Positions 17,502-26,108 of a DNA stretch of 64,000 nucleotides are shown here, piece by piece. Numbering within the stretch: position 1 is the first letter of the stretch; the number at the start of each line of letters is the position of its first letter. Under the pieces are notes generated by a model that saw only the letters and a list, made by a program, of their open reading frames with translations, made no database searches and was not told the DNA's origin. This stretch comes from Aeromicrobium sp. Leaf350 (GTDB lineage Bacteria > Actinomycetota > Actinomycetes > Propionibacteriales > Nocardioidaceae): assembly GCF_916858655.1 (NCBI RefSeq), contig NZ_CAKASL010000002.1, positions 744,001 through 808,000 of the forward strand. The letters run 5' to 3'. The position numbers and the translations under genes are program-made.

Positions 17502-17569
17502 GAATTGTGGACCTTGGGCCCGTTCTCACGTGCAGAACGGGCCCAAAGTCGTCACATCTGGGTGGGTCA
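17502..17569 (-). repeat. Hairpin repeat, copy B (inverted relative to A)
   Basis: Read on the minus strand, the element starts with the TGA stop of the FKBP gene and CCCACCCAGAT, as copy A does after hrpA. Its stem pairs CCTTGGGCCCGTTCT (17512-17526) with AGAACGGGCCCAAAG (17534-17548), with a single mismatch and a 7-base loop. Together with copy A it brackets the endonuclease gene. Confidence 0.75.
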
Positions 17570-17929
17570 GGCGACGTCGAGGAGGTCGATGACGAAGACC
17601 AGGGTCTTGCCCGACAGGCGGTGTCCGCCGCCGGCGGGGCCGTAGGCGAGCTCCGGGGGCGCGACGATCTGGCGGCGGCCGCCGACCTTCATGCCGGGGA
17701 TGCCCTGCTGCCAGGCGGCGATCAGGTTCGGGAGTGGGAAGCGTGCCGACTGGCCGCGGTCCCAGGACGCGTCGAACTGCTCGCCGGTCTCGAACTCGAC
17801 ACCGACGTAGTGCACGTCGACGACGCCGCCGGGAACGGCCTCGGCGCCCTCACCGACGGTGAGGTCGGTGACGGTCAGCTCGGTGGGCGGGGGGCCGGGG
17901 ATGAAATCGACTTCAGGCTTGGAGGTCAT
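17567..17929 (-). CDS. FKBP-type peptidyl-prolyl cis-trans isomerase
   Basis: This compact 120-residue cytoplasmic FKBP domain has VDVHYVGV, FDASWDRG, IPGMKVGGRRQIVAPPELAYG and the terminal FVIDLLDV, which together form the FK506-binding pocket. It catalyses proline isomerisation in protein folding. There is no signal peptide. The start ATG has CAGGAT six bases upstream, which suits a leaderless transcript. The gene is divergent from the alcohol dehydrogenase gene, and its stop is embedded in repeat copy B. Confidence 0.92.
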   Translation of the reverse strand: MTSKPEVDFIPGPPPTELTVTDLTVGEGAEAVPGGVVDVHYVGVEFETGEQFDASWDRGQSARFPLPNLIAAWQQGIPGMKVGGRRQIVAPPELAYGPAGGGHRLSGKTLVFVIDLLDVA

Positions 17930-17982
17930 GTTCCGATCCTGTCACACGCGCGCGGTCGGGTCCCGACGGGCAGAATGGCCCC

Positions 17983-18999
17983 ATGCGAGCCACCGTTCTT
18001 CACGCCCCCGGCGACATCCGTCTCGACACGCTCCCCGACCCGGACCTGCAGGACGACACCGACGCCGTCGTGCGCGTCGTCGCCGCCTGCGTGTGCGGCT
18101 CGGACCTGTGGCCGTACCGGGGCGTCAACGCCGCCAAGGAGCCCAGCCAGATCGGCCACGAGTTCATCGGTGTCGTCGAGAAGGTCGGCTCGGCCGTCGC
18201 CGCCGTGCAGGTCGGCGACTTCGTCATCGCGCCGTTCCTCTACAGCGACAACACCTGCGCGCACTGCGCCGCGGGCGTCCAGACCTCCTGCGTCAACGGC
18301 GGCGGCTACGCGGGCTGCCAGGCCGAGCTCGTCCGTGTGCCCTGGGCCGACGGCACGCTCGTGACGGTCCCCGGCCCGGTCGACGAGGCCCTCCTCCCCC
18401 ACCTGCTGACCCTGTCCGACGTCTTCCCGACGGGCCACCACGCCGCCATCTCGGCCGGAGTCACCGCGGGCAGCACCGTCGCGGTCGTCGGCGACGGTGC
18501 GGTCGGCCTGTCCGCCGTGCTCGCCGCGAAGCGTCTCGGTGCGTCCACCGTGATCGCGATGTCCCGTCACGCGCCGCGCCAGGAGGTCGCCCGCAGCTTC
18601 GGCGGCGACCACATCGTCGAGACGCGCGGCAAGGAGGGCGCGGAGGCCGTCAAGGAGATCCTCGGCGGCATCGGCGCCGACGCGGTGCTGGAGTGCGTCG
18701 GCACCACCGACTCGATGAAGCAGGCCTTCCGAGCGGTCCGCCCCGGCGGCACGGTCGGCTACGTCGGCATGCCGCACGACGTCGAGCTCAACGTGCCCGT
18801 CATGTTCTACCTGAACACGGGCCTGCGCGGCGGCGTCGCACCCGTGCGGGCCTACCTCGACGAGCTGCTGCCGGACGTCCTGTCCGGGGCGATCGAGCCC
18901 GGAAAGGTCTTCGACCAGACGCTGCCGCTCGACCAGGTCGCCGACGGCTACCGCTCGATGGACGAGCGCACGGCGATCAAGACCTACTTGTCGCTGTAG
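17983..18999 (+). CDS. Zinc-dependent alcohol dehydrogenase family protein
   Basis: This 338-residue medium-chain dehydrogenase/reductase has catalytic zinc ligands Cys38 (CGSD) and His59-Glu60 (GHE). A Rossmann nucleotide-binding region carries VVGDGAVGLSAVLAAKRLG. The structural zinc lobe has Cys92, Cys95 and Cys103, but the canonical third cysteine is absent, as in a common actinobacterial subgroup. It should oxidise or reduce an alcohol/aldehyde with NAD(P); the substrate is unknown. The 3' end overlaps the convergent DUF952 gene by 16 bases. Confidence 0.88.
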   Translation: MRATVLHAPGDIRLDTLPDPDLQDDTDAVVRVVAACVCGSDLWPYRGVNAAKEPSQIGHEFIGVVEKVGSAVAAVQVGDFVIAPFLYSDNTCAHCAAGVQTSCVNGGGYAGCQAELVRVPWADGTLVTVPGPVDEALLPHLLTLSDVFPTGHHAAISAGVTAGSTVAVVGDGAVGLSAVLAAKRLGASTVIAMSRHAPRQEVARSFGGDHIVETRGKEGAEAVKEILGGIGADAVLECVGTTDSMKQAFRAVRPGGTVGYVGMPHDVELNVPVMFYLNTGLRGGVAPVRAYLDELLPDVLSGAIEPGKVFDQTLPLDQVADGYRSMDERTAIKTYLSL

Positions 19000-19310
19000 G
19001 ACGGCACGTCGCGGGCGGCGACGACCGCGGCGACCGGCACGGGTCCGTAGACGTGCGGGTACTCGTCGTCGCCGACCGGGTCGAAGCGCCACGGCACGTC
19101 GAGCAGGTCGGTGTCGATGTCGAGCAGCACGAGCTCGGCCGGATCGAGATCGGCGTAGAACCGGGCCAGCACGCCCTCGACCTGGTCGGGTCGCGACCCG
19201 TGGAGGAACCCCTCCTCGGCGATCGTGACGCCGCGGGTCGACCACGTGTACGCGCCAGTGGCCTGGGCGTCGGCCCAGTCGGCACGGAGGGCGAGATGGT
19301 GGATCAGCAC
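18984..19310 (-). CDS. DUF952 domain protein
   Basis: This 108-residue protein begins with LIHHLALRADWADAQATG and carries EEGFLHGSRPDQVEGVLARFY and WRFDPVGDDEYPHVYGPV, a pattern matching the DUF952 family (small ADP-ribosyltransferase-like fold, function unknown). GTG 19310 is one base after the MarR stop, so the gene is the second cistron of a two-gene operon. An operonic link with a MarR repressor suggests a stress or small-molecule response, which is inference. Confidence 0.75.
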   Translation of the reverse strand: MLIHHLALRADWADAQATGAYTWSTRGVTIAEEGFLHGSRPDQVEGVLARFYADLDPAELVLLDIDTDLLDVPWRFDPVGDDEYPHVYGPVPVAAVVAARDVPSYSDK

Positions 19311-19311
19311 G

Positions 19312-19749
19312 TCAGAACGTCTCCGCCTTGTCGTTGAACCGGCGCAGCGCGCCCGAGAAGGCGTCGATGTCGCTCGGCTCCCAGTCGTCCAGCAGCCGCA
19401 CGAGACGTTCGTGGGTCTCGATGCGGTAGGCCCGCAGGCGGGAGGCGGCCTCGTCGGTCGGCACCAGCAGACGGGCGCGGCCGTCACTCGGGTCGGGGTG
19501 CTGCTCGACCAGGCCGTACTTGACCAGCGCGGCGATGGCGCGGCTCGCGGTCGACTTGTGCACGCCCATCGACTCGGCGAGGTCGGCACCGCGCACCTGC
19601 CCCGGGGCGTCGCAGATGGCCAGGAAGAACAGGTACGTGCCGTAGTCGAGGTCGCGGTGCAGCCCCGAGACGATCTGGATCGACCGCCGGCGCACGCGCT
19701 GCACGAGACGCGTCAGCTCGAGCTCGAGATCGACGTCGGGGGTTGACAT
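19312..19749 (-). CDS. MarR family transcriptional regulator
   Basis: This 145-residue protein has the winged-helix MarR arrangement: dimerization helices, then ADLAESMGVHKSTASRAIAALVKYGLVEQHPDPSDGRARLLVPT, i.e. a recognition helix and the DGR wing. The -10-like TAGGTT (19756-19761 on the minus strand) is six bases from the ATG. MarR proteins bind palindromic operators and respond to small ligands. The DUF952 gene follows immediately and is likely co-regulated. Confidence 0.9.
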   Translation of the reverse strand: MSTPDVDLELELTRLVQRVRRRSIQIVSGLHRDLDYGTYLFFLAICDAPGQVRGADLAESMGVHKSTASRAIAALVKYGLVEQHPDPSDGRARLLVPTDEAASRLRAYRIETHERLVRLLDDWEPSDIDAFSGALRRFNDKAETF

Positions 19750-19800
19750 GCGTCTAACCTACCGAGTCGAACGCCGAGCCCGAGCTGCGCGTCCTGCGGG

Positions 19801-21027
19801 TTACTTGAGCTGCGTCGACGACAGGTTGAGCAGACGGCGCGCCACGATGAGCTGCTGGATCTGCTGCGTGCCCTCGAAGATGTCGAGGATCTTGGAGTCG
19901 CGCGACCACTTCTCGAGGAACTCGGTCTCGCTGTAGCCCAGGGTGCCGGCCAGCTCGACGCACCGCAGCGTGATGTCGTTGCCGACGCGCCCGGCCTTGG
20001 CCTTGGCCATCGAGGCCTCCATCGAGTTGGGCTTGCGGTTGTCCGCGAGCCACGCCGCCTCGAGCGTCAGCAGCAGCGCCGCCTCCCAGTCGGCCTCCAT
20101 CTGGATGAACGTGGCCGCCGCGTACGACTGCGCCACGGCCGGACGGTCGTAGTCGATCTCGACACCGGCCTTCTCGAGCAGCTCACGGATGAGCTCGAGT
20201 GACGCGCGGGCGCAGCCGACGGCCATGCCGGCCACGAGCGGACGGGTGTTGTCGAAGGTCGCCATGGCGCCCGCGAAGCCCTGCTTCACGTCGATCTCGG
20301 GGCTGCCGAGCAGGTTCGACTCGTGCACCCGGCAGTTGTCGAGGAGGATCACGGCGGTGTCGGACGCGCGGATGCCGAGCTTGTGCTCCAGGCGCTCGAC
20401 CCGGATGCCCGGGGTGTCCTTGCTGACGACGAACGACTTGATCGCCGCGCGTCCCAGGCTCTTGTCGAGCGTGGCCCAGACGACGACGGAGTCGGCGCGC
20501 TCGCCGGAGGTGACGTAGATCTTCTCCCCGTTGAGGACGTAGTGGTCGCCGTCCTTCACGGCCGTGGTCTTGATGGCCGCCGAGTCGGAGCCGAAGCTCG
20601 GCTCGGTGATCGCCATGGCCGCCCACGTGCCCTTGTAGCGCTCGAGCTGCTCGTCGGTCGCGACCGAGGCGATCGCCGAGTTGCCGAGGCCCTGGCGCGG
20701 CATCGAGAGCAGCAGGCCGACGTCGCCCCAGCACATCTCGATGACCGAGAGCACCGAGCTCATGTTGGTGCCGTTCTTGACCTTGTTCTTGGACTTCGCA
20801 CCGTCGGTGTCGTCCTCGCCACGGCGGACGCCGGCGGCGCCGGCCCCCTGGCCCTGGCCGGAGTCGCTCATGCCGTCGACCAGCGAGGCCAGGAGGTCGA
20901 GCTCCTTGGGGTAGGAGTGCTCGGCGAGGTCGTACTTGCGGGAGTTCGAGCGCAGGAAGTTGTCGGCGACCTGGTTGGCCTGGACGACGAAGGCGCGGAA
21001 CTTCTTGGGGGTGTCGAGATTGATCAT
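19801..21027 (-). CDS. Acyl-CoA dehydrogenase, subunit with complete C-terminus
   Basis: The 408-residue acyl-CoA dehydrogenase contains AITEPSFGSDSAAIKT and the C-terminal IFEGTQQIQQ, whose glutamate is at the usual catalytic-base position. A Gly/Lys-rich insertion around residues 50-90 is typical of some actinobacterial FadE proteins. ATG 21027 is preceded by GGAG about eight bases away. It lies 16 bases after the other acyl-CoA dehydrogenase gene, so the two probably form one heteromeric enzyme oxidising acyl-CoA thioesters with FAD. Substrate chain length or a sterol side chain cannot be told from the sequence. Confidence 0.88.
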   Translation of the reverse strand: MINLDTPKKFRAFVVQANQVADNFLRSNSRKYDLAEHSYPKELDLLASLVDGMSDSGQGQGAGAAGVRRGEDDTDGAKSKNKVKNGTNMSSVLSVIEMCWGDVGLLLSMPRQGLGNSAIASVATDEQLERYKGTWAAMAITEPSFGSDSAAIKTTAVKDGDHYVLNGEKIYVTSGERADSVVVWATLDKSLGRAAIKSFVVSKDTPGIRVERLEHKLGIRASDTAVILLDNCRVHESNLLGSPEIDVKQGFAGAMATFDNTRPLVAGMAVGCARASLELIRELLEKAGVEIDYDRPAVAQSYAAATFIQMEADWEAALLLTLEAAWLADNRKPNSMEASMAKAKAGRVGNDITLRCVELAGTLGYSETEFLEKWSRDSKILDIFEGTQQIQQLIVARRLLNLSSTQLK

Positions 21028-21043
21028 GATGTGTCTCCTGTCC

Positions 21044-22348
21044 TCAGACGAGGACGGCTCCTTCCATGAGGCCGACGGCCCGCAGGTCGCGGTACCACCG
21101 CTCCACCGGGTGCTCCTTGACGAAGCCGTGACCACCGAGCAGCTGGACGCCGTCGGTGCCGATCTTCATGCCGTACTCGGACGCGAGCTTGCGGGCCAGG
21201 GCCACCTCACGCGCGTGGGACTGGCCCTGCTCGGCCCGCGAGGCGGCCTTCAGCGTCACCAGACGCATGCCCTCGAGCTCGATCGCGATGTTGGCGACCA
21301 TGAAGGCGACCGACTGGCGGTAGGCGATCGGCTCGCCGAACGCCTCGCGGCCGACGACGTACTCCTTGGTGTAGTCGAGCACGGCCTTGGCGGTGCCCAG
21401 TGCGAGCGCCGACCAGCCGAGGCGGGCGAGGCGGACGGCCTCGCGGTAGTCGTCCTCGGCACCGTCGCCCAGGAGGGCCGCCGGGGCGTCGTCGAGCTTG
21501 AGGCGGGTCAGGCCGGCGGACCGCAGGCCCATCGACGGGTCGGCCGCGATGCTGACGCCGTCAGCGGCGGCCTCCACGACGAAGAGGGCGGGCGTGCCGT
21601 CCAGGTCGGCGGAGACGATGAAGAGCTCGGCCTCGGTGCCGCGGACGGCTCCGGACTTCAGGCCGTTGAGGGTGTACCCGTTGCCGCTCTTCGTGGCCGT
21701 GGTGCTGAGCGCGAACGGGTCGAACAGCGGCGTGGGCTCGCTGAACACCAGGGCGGCGGCCGGGACGTCCTCACCCGTGAAGGCGGGCAGGTAGGTCTGC
21801 TGCTGCTCGTCGGAGCCCCACAGCGAGATCGCCGTGGCGACGGCGGAGGGGGCGAGGCACGCGACGGCCTGACCCATGTCGCCGTAGGCGAGCGCCTCGG
21901 CGACGAGCACGCCGGTCGTGGCCGAGCGCTCCTCGGACAGGCCACCGAGCGCCTCGGGGACGTTGAGGAGGCTGAGCCCGAACTCCGTGGTCTGGGCCAG
22001 CACCTCCTTGGGCGTGTCGTCGGTCTTCTCCGCCGCCTCGGCGCCGGGGCGCAGGACCTCGGCGGCGAACTCGGCGACGACGCCGACGATCATCTGCTGG
22101 TCCTCGGTGGGCGTCAGGTCGAAGACGCCGGAGTCCCCCGAGCTGCCCTGTCGGGCCGGCTTGCCGGAGCCCTTGACGCGCTTGAAGGTGCGGGCGGCAC
22201 CGCCCGCGGCCTGGAAGCCGGCGCGGGTGCCGTGGTAGACGGCGGACTCGGTCTGCTTGCGCAGGCCGAGCCGGTCGATCGCGGGTGAGCTGGCGATGCG
22301 GTTCAGCACCGCGAGGCCGATGCCCATGGGGTCTTTGCGAGAGGCCAC
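21044..22348 (-). CDS. Acyl-CoA dehydrogenase, partner subunit with short C-terminus
   Basis: This 434-residue acyl-CoA dehydrogenase has an N-terminal basic/hydrophobic extension of about 50 residues before the domain (TPTEDQQMIVGVVAEF). It ends with GGHGFVKEHPVERWYRD and LMEGAVLV. The glutamate is present, but the usual TxEIQ tail is missing, so FAD or acyl contacts may be completed by the next subunit. Adjacent FadE pairs that form alpha2-beta2 enzymes are known in mycobacteria. GTG 22348 has AGGAG six bases upstream and is preferred over the in-frame ATG at 22327. Confidence 0.88.
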   Translation of the reverse strand: MASRKDPMGIGLAVLNRIASSPAIDRLGLRKQTESAVYHGTRAGFQAAGGAARTFKRVKGSGKPARQGSSGDSGVFDLTPTEDQQMIVGVVAEFAAEVLRPGAEAAEKTDDTPKEVLAQTTEFGLSLLNVPEALGGLSEERSATTGVLVAEALAYGDMGQAVACLAPSAVATAISLWGSDEQQQTYLPAFTGEDVPAAALVFSEPTPLFDPFALSTTATKSGNGYTLNGLKSGAVRGTEAELFIVSADLDGTPALFVVEAAADGVSIAADPSMGLRSAGLTRLKLDDAPAALLGDGAEDDYREAVRLARLGWSALALGTAKAVLDYTKEYVVGREAFGEPIAYRQSVAFMVANIAIELEGMRLVTLKAASRAEQGQSHAREVALARKLASEYGMKIGTDGVQLLGGHGFVKEHPVERWYRDLRAVGLMEGAVLV

Positions 22349-22412
22349 GAGATCTCCTGGGGGATGGTGCGAGGTCGGACGAGGTGCCCGCCGTCGGAGC
22401 CAGTGTAGACGA

Positions 22413-22422
22413 AGTTGTAACT
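22413..22422. promoter_or_regulatory. Candidate operator in divergent fadE/def region
   Basis: AGTTGTAACT is an imperfect palindrome (AGTT-n2-AACT) in the only AT-rich patch of the 203-base gap. It sits just upstream, on the minus strand, of a TACACT hexamer that could be the -10 of the acyl-CoA dehydrogenase operon. The repressor is unknown; a TetR/FadR-type one is a guess. Confidence 0.25.
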
Positions 22423-22551
22423 CTCGTTTGCACTTTGCCACTCCGAGCGTATCCCAGCGTCGTCCCGGGGTCCACCGTCGCCGCGGACCACGAGCGTGAC
22501 GTCGGATACCGTGGAGCGTCGCCCGGACGCCACTCGCCCGCTAGGAGCACC

Positions 22552-23142
22552 GTGACCCACCCGCAGTCCCGCCCCCTCCCCGAGGGCGGATCCGTCCGTC
22601 CCATCACCCGGTGGGGCACGCCCGTGATGCACCGCGAGCTCGAGGACGTCACGGTCTTCGACGAGGAGCTCCACACGCTCGTGCGCGACATGGTCGCCAC
22701 GATGTACGCCGCCCGCGGTGTCGGACTCGCGGCGAACCAGGTCGGCGAGAACGTCAAGGTGTTCGTCTTCGAGTGCCCCGACGACGACGACCAGGTCGTC
22801 ACGGGCGTCGTGTGCAACCCGGTGCTCACGCTGCCGGAGGGCGACGCCCGCCGGCTCGACGACGACGACGAGGGCTGCCTCTCGTTCCCCGGCGCGTTCG
22901 GTCCCCTGGCGCGACCGGACACGGCCCACGTCAGTGGCGTCGACCAGTTCGGCGAGCCGGTGGAGTTCACGGGCAGCGGGCTGCTCGCGCGCTGCCTCCA
23001 GCACGAGACCGACCACCTCTTCGGCACCGTCTTCGGCGACCGCCTCGCGGGCCGTGCGCGCAAGAAGCTCGACAAGATGCAGGCCGAGCTCGACGACCTC
23101 TACCCCGACGACTGGCCCGTCACCCCGATCGCGGAGGCCTGA
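22552..23142 (+). CDS. def: Peptide deformylase
   Basis: This 196-residue enzyme has all three peptide deformylase motifs: GVGLAANQVG (motif I), EGCLSFPG with the metal-ligand Cys (motif II) and HETDHLFG with the metal-ligand His residues and catalytic Glu (motif III). It removes the formyl group from the N-terminal methionine of nascent proteins. The GTG has AGGAG six bases upstream. It starts a short plus-strand pair with an acetyltransferase gene seven bases downstream. Confidence 0.95.
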   Translation: MTHPQSRPLPEGGSVRPITRWGTPVMHRELEDVTVFDEELHTLVRDMVATMYAARGVGLAANQVGENVKVFVFECPDDDDQVVTGVVCNPVLTLPEGDARRLDDDDEGCLSFPGAFGPLARPDTAHVSGVDQFGEPVEFTGSGLLARCLQHETDHLFGTVFGDRLAGRARKKLDKMQAELDDLYPDDWPVTPIAEA

Positions 23143-23149
23143 GCCGCCC

Positions 23150-23683
23150 GTGATCACGCGCCCGATCGAGACCGGCGACTGGGAGGAGATGCACGTCCTC
23201 TACGCCGATCCGGGGGTGTGGGAGCACCAGCCGAGCGGGGTGTTCACGTCGGTCGGGCAGACGAAGGCCCTCGTGGAGTTCTTCGTCAACGGATGGCGCG
23301 ACGACGGTCTGAGCAACTGGGCGGCGTTCACCGACGACGGCGTGTTCGTGGGTCACGGCGGCGCGCGGCTCCTGCACGACCGGGTGGCCTGGAACATCGG
23401 CTACCGCGTCCACCGCGAGCACTGGCACCGCGGGTACGGATCAGCGCTCGCCCGCGAGGGGGTCGCCGCGGCGCAGGCCGCCGACTCCACCGTGCCGGTC
23501 ACCGCGAAGCTGCTGGAGCGCAACGAGGCCAGCCGCCGCACCGCCGAGTCCGCAGGGCTCGAGCTCGTGTGGCGGGGCCGTGACCTCGGCAACGCCGACG
23601 AGACGGCCGTCCGGCTCGTCTACGCCGACCGCGAGCTCGACGAGACGACGCTGCGCGCCCACACCCACAGCTTCATGCGCTGA
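23150..23683 (+). CDS. GNAT family N-acetyltransferase (RimJ/RimL type)
   Basis: This 177-residue GNAT protein has the acetyl-CoA loop [15 protein letters not shown] (R-x-x-G-x-G/A type) and the following [17 protein letters not shown] typical of RimJ/RimL-like enzymes. It probably acetylates an amine, perhaps a protein N-terminus or a small molecule; the acceptor is unknown. GTG 23150 is seven bases after the deformylase stop. The position next to def hints at a link to nascent-chain modification, but this is inference only. Confidence 0.8.
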   Translation: MITRPIETGDWEEMHVLYADPGVWEHQPSGVFTSVGQTKALVEFFVNGWRDDGLSNWAAFTDDGVFVGHGGARLLHDRVAWNIGYRVHREHWHRGYGSALAREGVAAAQAADSTVPVTAKLLERNEASRRTAESAGLELVWRGRDLGNADETAVRLVYADRELDETTLRAHTHSFMR

Positions 23684-23705
23684 CGCGCGCCCGCCCCGAG
23701 TGCGC

Positions 23706-24266
23706 TCAGTCCTCTTCGCGGAGCCGCGGCTGCGTGCGGTTCTGGGGCTTGATGCCCTGCATGTCAGCGTAGAACTCGCGCACGACGTCCATGTCGGCGG
23801 AGAAGTCGCCGCTGGGCACGAACGACGGTCCGAAGCCCATCGTCCGCGTGGGCGGGTCGAAGAAGGCCAGCGTGACCGGCACCTGGGCGTCACGGGCGAT
23901 GCGCAGGAAGCCGGACTTCCAGTACTCCCCCGCCGACCGCGTGCCCTCGGCCGCGATCACGAGGCGGAACTCCTGGTTGCTCGCGGCCTCGTCCACGAAG
24001 GCCTGCACGACCCCGGCCGGGTTCTTGCGGTCCAGCGGCACTCCACCGAACCGTCGGACGAGCCAGCCGACCGGCCCGGTGAACAGCTCCTGCTTGACGA
24101 GCACCCGGGGGTGCGCGCCACCGTGCCACATCACCAGGAGCATCGTCACGAAGTCCCAGTTCGAGGTGTGGGGCGCACCCACGAGCACGCCGCGCTCGGG
24201 AACGCTGCCGACCATCCGGTAGCGCATCAGTCGGGCGATCGTCCGGGCCACGCGCTGCCGCATCAT
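23706..24266 (-). CDS. 1-acylglycerol-3-phosphate acyltransferase family protein
   Basis: The 186-residue protein has the glycerolipid acyltransferase motifs HTSNWD (H-x4-D catalytic pair) and AAEGTRS (the EGTR acceptor-binding motif). It is short, with no strong membrane anchor beyond hydrophobic N-terminal parts, and resembles the compact actinobacterial group acting on lysophosphatidic acid or other lipid acceptors. ATG 24266 is preceded by TAGGCT with six bases between, indicating a leaderless transcript. It converges with the acetyltransferase gene. Confidence 0.83.
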   Translation of the reverse strand: MMRQRVARTIARLMRYRMVGSVPERGVLVGAPHTSNWDFVTMLLVMWHGGAHPRVLVKQELFTGPVGWLVRRFGGVPLDRKNPAGVVQAFVDEAASNQEFRLVIAAEGTRSAGEYWKSGFLRIARDAQVPVTLAFFDPPTRTMGFGPSFVPSGDFSADMDVVREFYADMQGIKPQNRTQPRLREED

Positions 24267-24290
24267 TCGGCGAGCCTAGTGCCGACCCCG

Positions 24291-24722
24291 TCAGCCCCGA
24301 CCCAGGCCGTCCAGGTAGGCCTTGGCATCGGCCAGACCCCACCCGGTGCGCTCCCTGAGGCGCTTCATCGCGGCGATCTCACCGTGCTGCGAGCGCACGG
24401 CGAGGACCTCGGCGTCGAGCTCCGTGCGATCGACCGCGGCCTCGGTCGCGGCGGCGCCCGTCTCCCAGCGGTCGACCCGCTCCTTCGCCTCGACCAGCCC
24501 GAGCCCGGTCGCCTCGCGCAGCGCCTTGATCGCCTCGATCGTGCGCCCCGCCGCCACCAGGTCGGAGACCCGCTGGGTCGTCGCCGCGTCCGCGACGGTG
24601 CGCGGGGGCGGCCCGAAGGGAGCCGGGTGCTGGGCGCGGGCCCGCGCCGAGCGCCACACGCCCCACCCGAGCAGGAGAAGGGCTGCGGCCAGCACGATCG
24701 ACCAGACCAGGGAGTCGCTCAT
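24291..24722 (-). CDS. Membrane-anchored protein with two bL12 C-terminal-like motifs
   Basis: A 143-residue protein with one N-terminal membrane helix (about 5-23), a basic/proline linker and two copies of a helical motif like the bL12 C-terminal domain. The copies are [26 protein letters not shown] and [25 protein letters not shown]. In ribosomal bL12 this surface binds translational GTPases, so the protein could tether a GTPase or ribosomal factor to the membrane. This is inference. The ATG is preceded by TAGCGT with seven bases between. It stands between the acyltransferase and the rRNA methyltransferase genes. Confidence 0.75.
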   Translation of the reverse strand: MSDSLVWSIVLAAALLLLGWGVWRSARARAQHPAPFGPPPRTVADAATTQRVSDLVAAGRTIEAIKALREATGLGLVEAKERVDRWETGAAATEAAVDRTELDAEVLAVRSQHGEIAAMKRLRERTGWGLADAKAYLDGLGRG

Positions 24723-24749
24723 GCCTCCGACGCTACCCGCGCTGCGTGC

Positions 24750-25544
24750 TCACGGCCGGAGCTGCCAGCACGCGATCGCGACCGAGGCGGCCACGTTCAG
24801 CGAGTCGATGTCGGGATTCATCGGGATCGTCGTGCGCACGACGCTCTCGTGCTCCCAGCGGGGCGAAAGCCCGTGGCCCTCCGACCCGACGACGAGCGCG
24901 AGCCGACCGTCCGTGGGCACCTCGTCCAGAGGGACGGCACCCTCGCCCAGCGTCATGGCCAGGGTCGTGAAGCCGGCGTCCCGCAGCAGGTCGGGCGCCG
25001 TGTACCAGTCGTCGAGGCGGGCGTAGGGCAGACGGAACACCGCACCCATCGCGACCTTGATCGCGCGACGGTAGAGCGGGTCGGCGCAGCGCGGGGAGAG
25101 CAGGACGCCGTCCCACCCGAGCGCGGCGACGGTGCGGAAGATCGCGCCGACGTTCGTGTGGTCGGCCAGGTCCTCGACCACCACGATCCGGCGCGCCCCG
25201 GCCAGCACCTCCTGGGCCGACGGCAGGGGCGGGCGGTGCAGGGCGGCGAGCGCTCCCCGGTGCACGTGGAAGCCGGTGAGGCCCTCGATGACGTCCTCGT
25301 CGAGGACGTAGCAGGGCGCGTCGGTGCGCGCCAGCACGTCACCCAGCGACTCGACCCACCGGGGCGCCATCAGGAAGGACCGAGGCTCGTGGCCGGCCTC
25401 GATGGCTCGCCGGACGACCTTCTCGCCCTCGGCGACGTAGATGCCCCGCTCGGTCTCGAGCAGCTTGCGCAGGCTCGTGTCCCGCAGGCTGGTGTAGTCA
25501 CGCAGCCGGTCGTCGCCGGACGTCACTCGAACGATGTGCGCCAC
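24750..25544 (-). CDS. TrmH/SpoU family RNA 2'-O-methyltransferase
   Basis: This 264-residue SPOUT methyltransferase has an N-terminal substrate-binding domain ([14 protein letters not shown] part near residue 35) followed by the knot domain. The knot motifs are [16 protein letters not shown] (motif 1), [11 protein letters not shown] (motif 2) and [18 protein letters not shown] (motif 3). It uses S-adenosylmethionine to methylate the ribose of rRNA or tRNA; the exact nucleotide is not deducible. GTG 25544 follows TAACCT by six bases, back-to-back with the promoter of the YbhB-like gene. Confidence 0.88.
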   Translation of the reverse strand: MAHIVRVTSGDDRLRDYTSLRDTSLRKLLETERGIYVAEGEKVVRRAIEAGHEPRSFLMAPRWVESLGDVLARTDAPCYVLDEDVIEGLTGFHVHRGALAALHRPPLPSAQEVLAGARRIVVVEDLADHTNVGAIFRTVAALGWDGVLLSPRCADPLYRRAIKVAMGAVFRLPYARLDDWYTAPDLLRDAGFTTLAMTLGEGAVPLDEVPTDGRLALVVGSEGHGLSPRWEHESVVRTTIPMNPDIDSLNVAASVAIACWQLRP

Positions 25545-25549
25545 GCCGT

Positions 25550-25556
25550 TAGGTTA
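25550..25556. promoter_or_regulatory. Overlapping divergent -10 hexamers
   Basis: TAGGTT (plus, 25550-25555) and TAACCT (minus, 25551-25556) overlap by five bases. They sit seven and six bases before the start codons at 25563 and 25544. Polymerase can therefore occupy only one direction at a time, which predicts mutually exclusive initiation. Confidence 0.45.
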
Positions 25557-25562
25557 GGTGGC

Positions 25563-26090
25563 ATGAGTCTCGAGCGACCGGTCACCCCGGACCCGTACAC
25601 GCTGCTTCCGGCAGTCCCCACCTTCTCCGTCACGAGCGACGACGTCTCCGACGGCGCCCCGCTGAAGGACGACCAGGTCAACGCCCACGGCGACACGTCG
25701 CCGCAGCTGAGCTGGTCGGGCGCCCCGGAGGGCACCAAGTCCTTCGTCGTCACGTGCTTCGACCCGGACGCGCCGGTCGTCTCCGGCTTCTGGCACTGGG
25801 TCGTCGTGGACATCCCGGCCGACGTCACGAGCCTCGCTGCCGGAGCCGGCGCAGGTGACGACACGCTTCCCGCGGGCGCGTTCCACGTGCGCAACGACGG
25901 TGGCGGCGCGGCCTTCACCGGCGCCGCTCCGCCGCAGGGTGACCAGGTCCACCGCTACTACTTCGTCGTGCACGCGGTCGGCGAGGAGAAGCTGGGCGTC
26001 GACGACTCGGCGTCCCCGGCGGTCGTCGGCTTCAACCTGGCCTTCAAGACCCTCGGCCGCGCGATCGTGCACGGCACGTACCAGCACTGA
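25563..26090 (+). CDS. YbhB/YbcL family (PEBP-like) protein
   Basis: This 175-residue protein matches bacterial phosphatidylethanolamine-binding/Raf kinase inhibitor-like proteins: [35 protein letters not shown] and the [10 protein letters not shown] strand. There is no signal peptide. The family binds small anionic ligands, but the bacterial function is not defined. The ATG is leaderless by the TAGGTT spacing. It converges with bluB. Confidence 0.88.
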   Translation: MSLERPVTPDPYTLLPAVPTFSVTSDDVSDGAPLKDDQVNAHGDTSPQLSWSGAPEGTKSFVVTCFDPDAPVVSGFWHWVVVDIPADVTSLAAGAGAGDDTLPAGAFHVRNDGGGAAFTGAAPPQGDQVHRYYFVVHAVGEEKLGVDDSASPAVVGFNLAFKTLGRAIVHGTYQH

Positions 26091-26108
26091 GACAGGCGAC
26101 GGGCCCGG

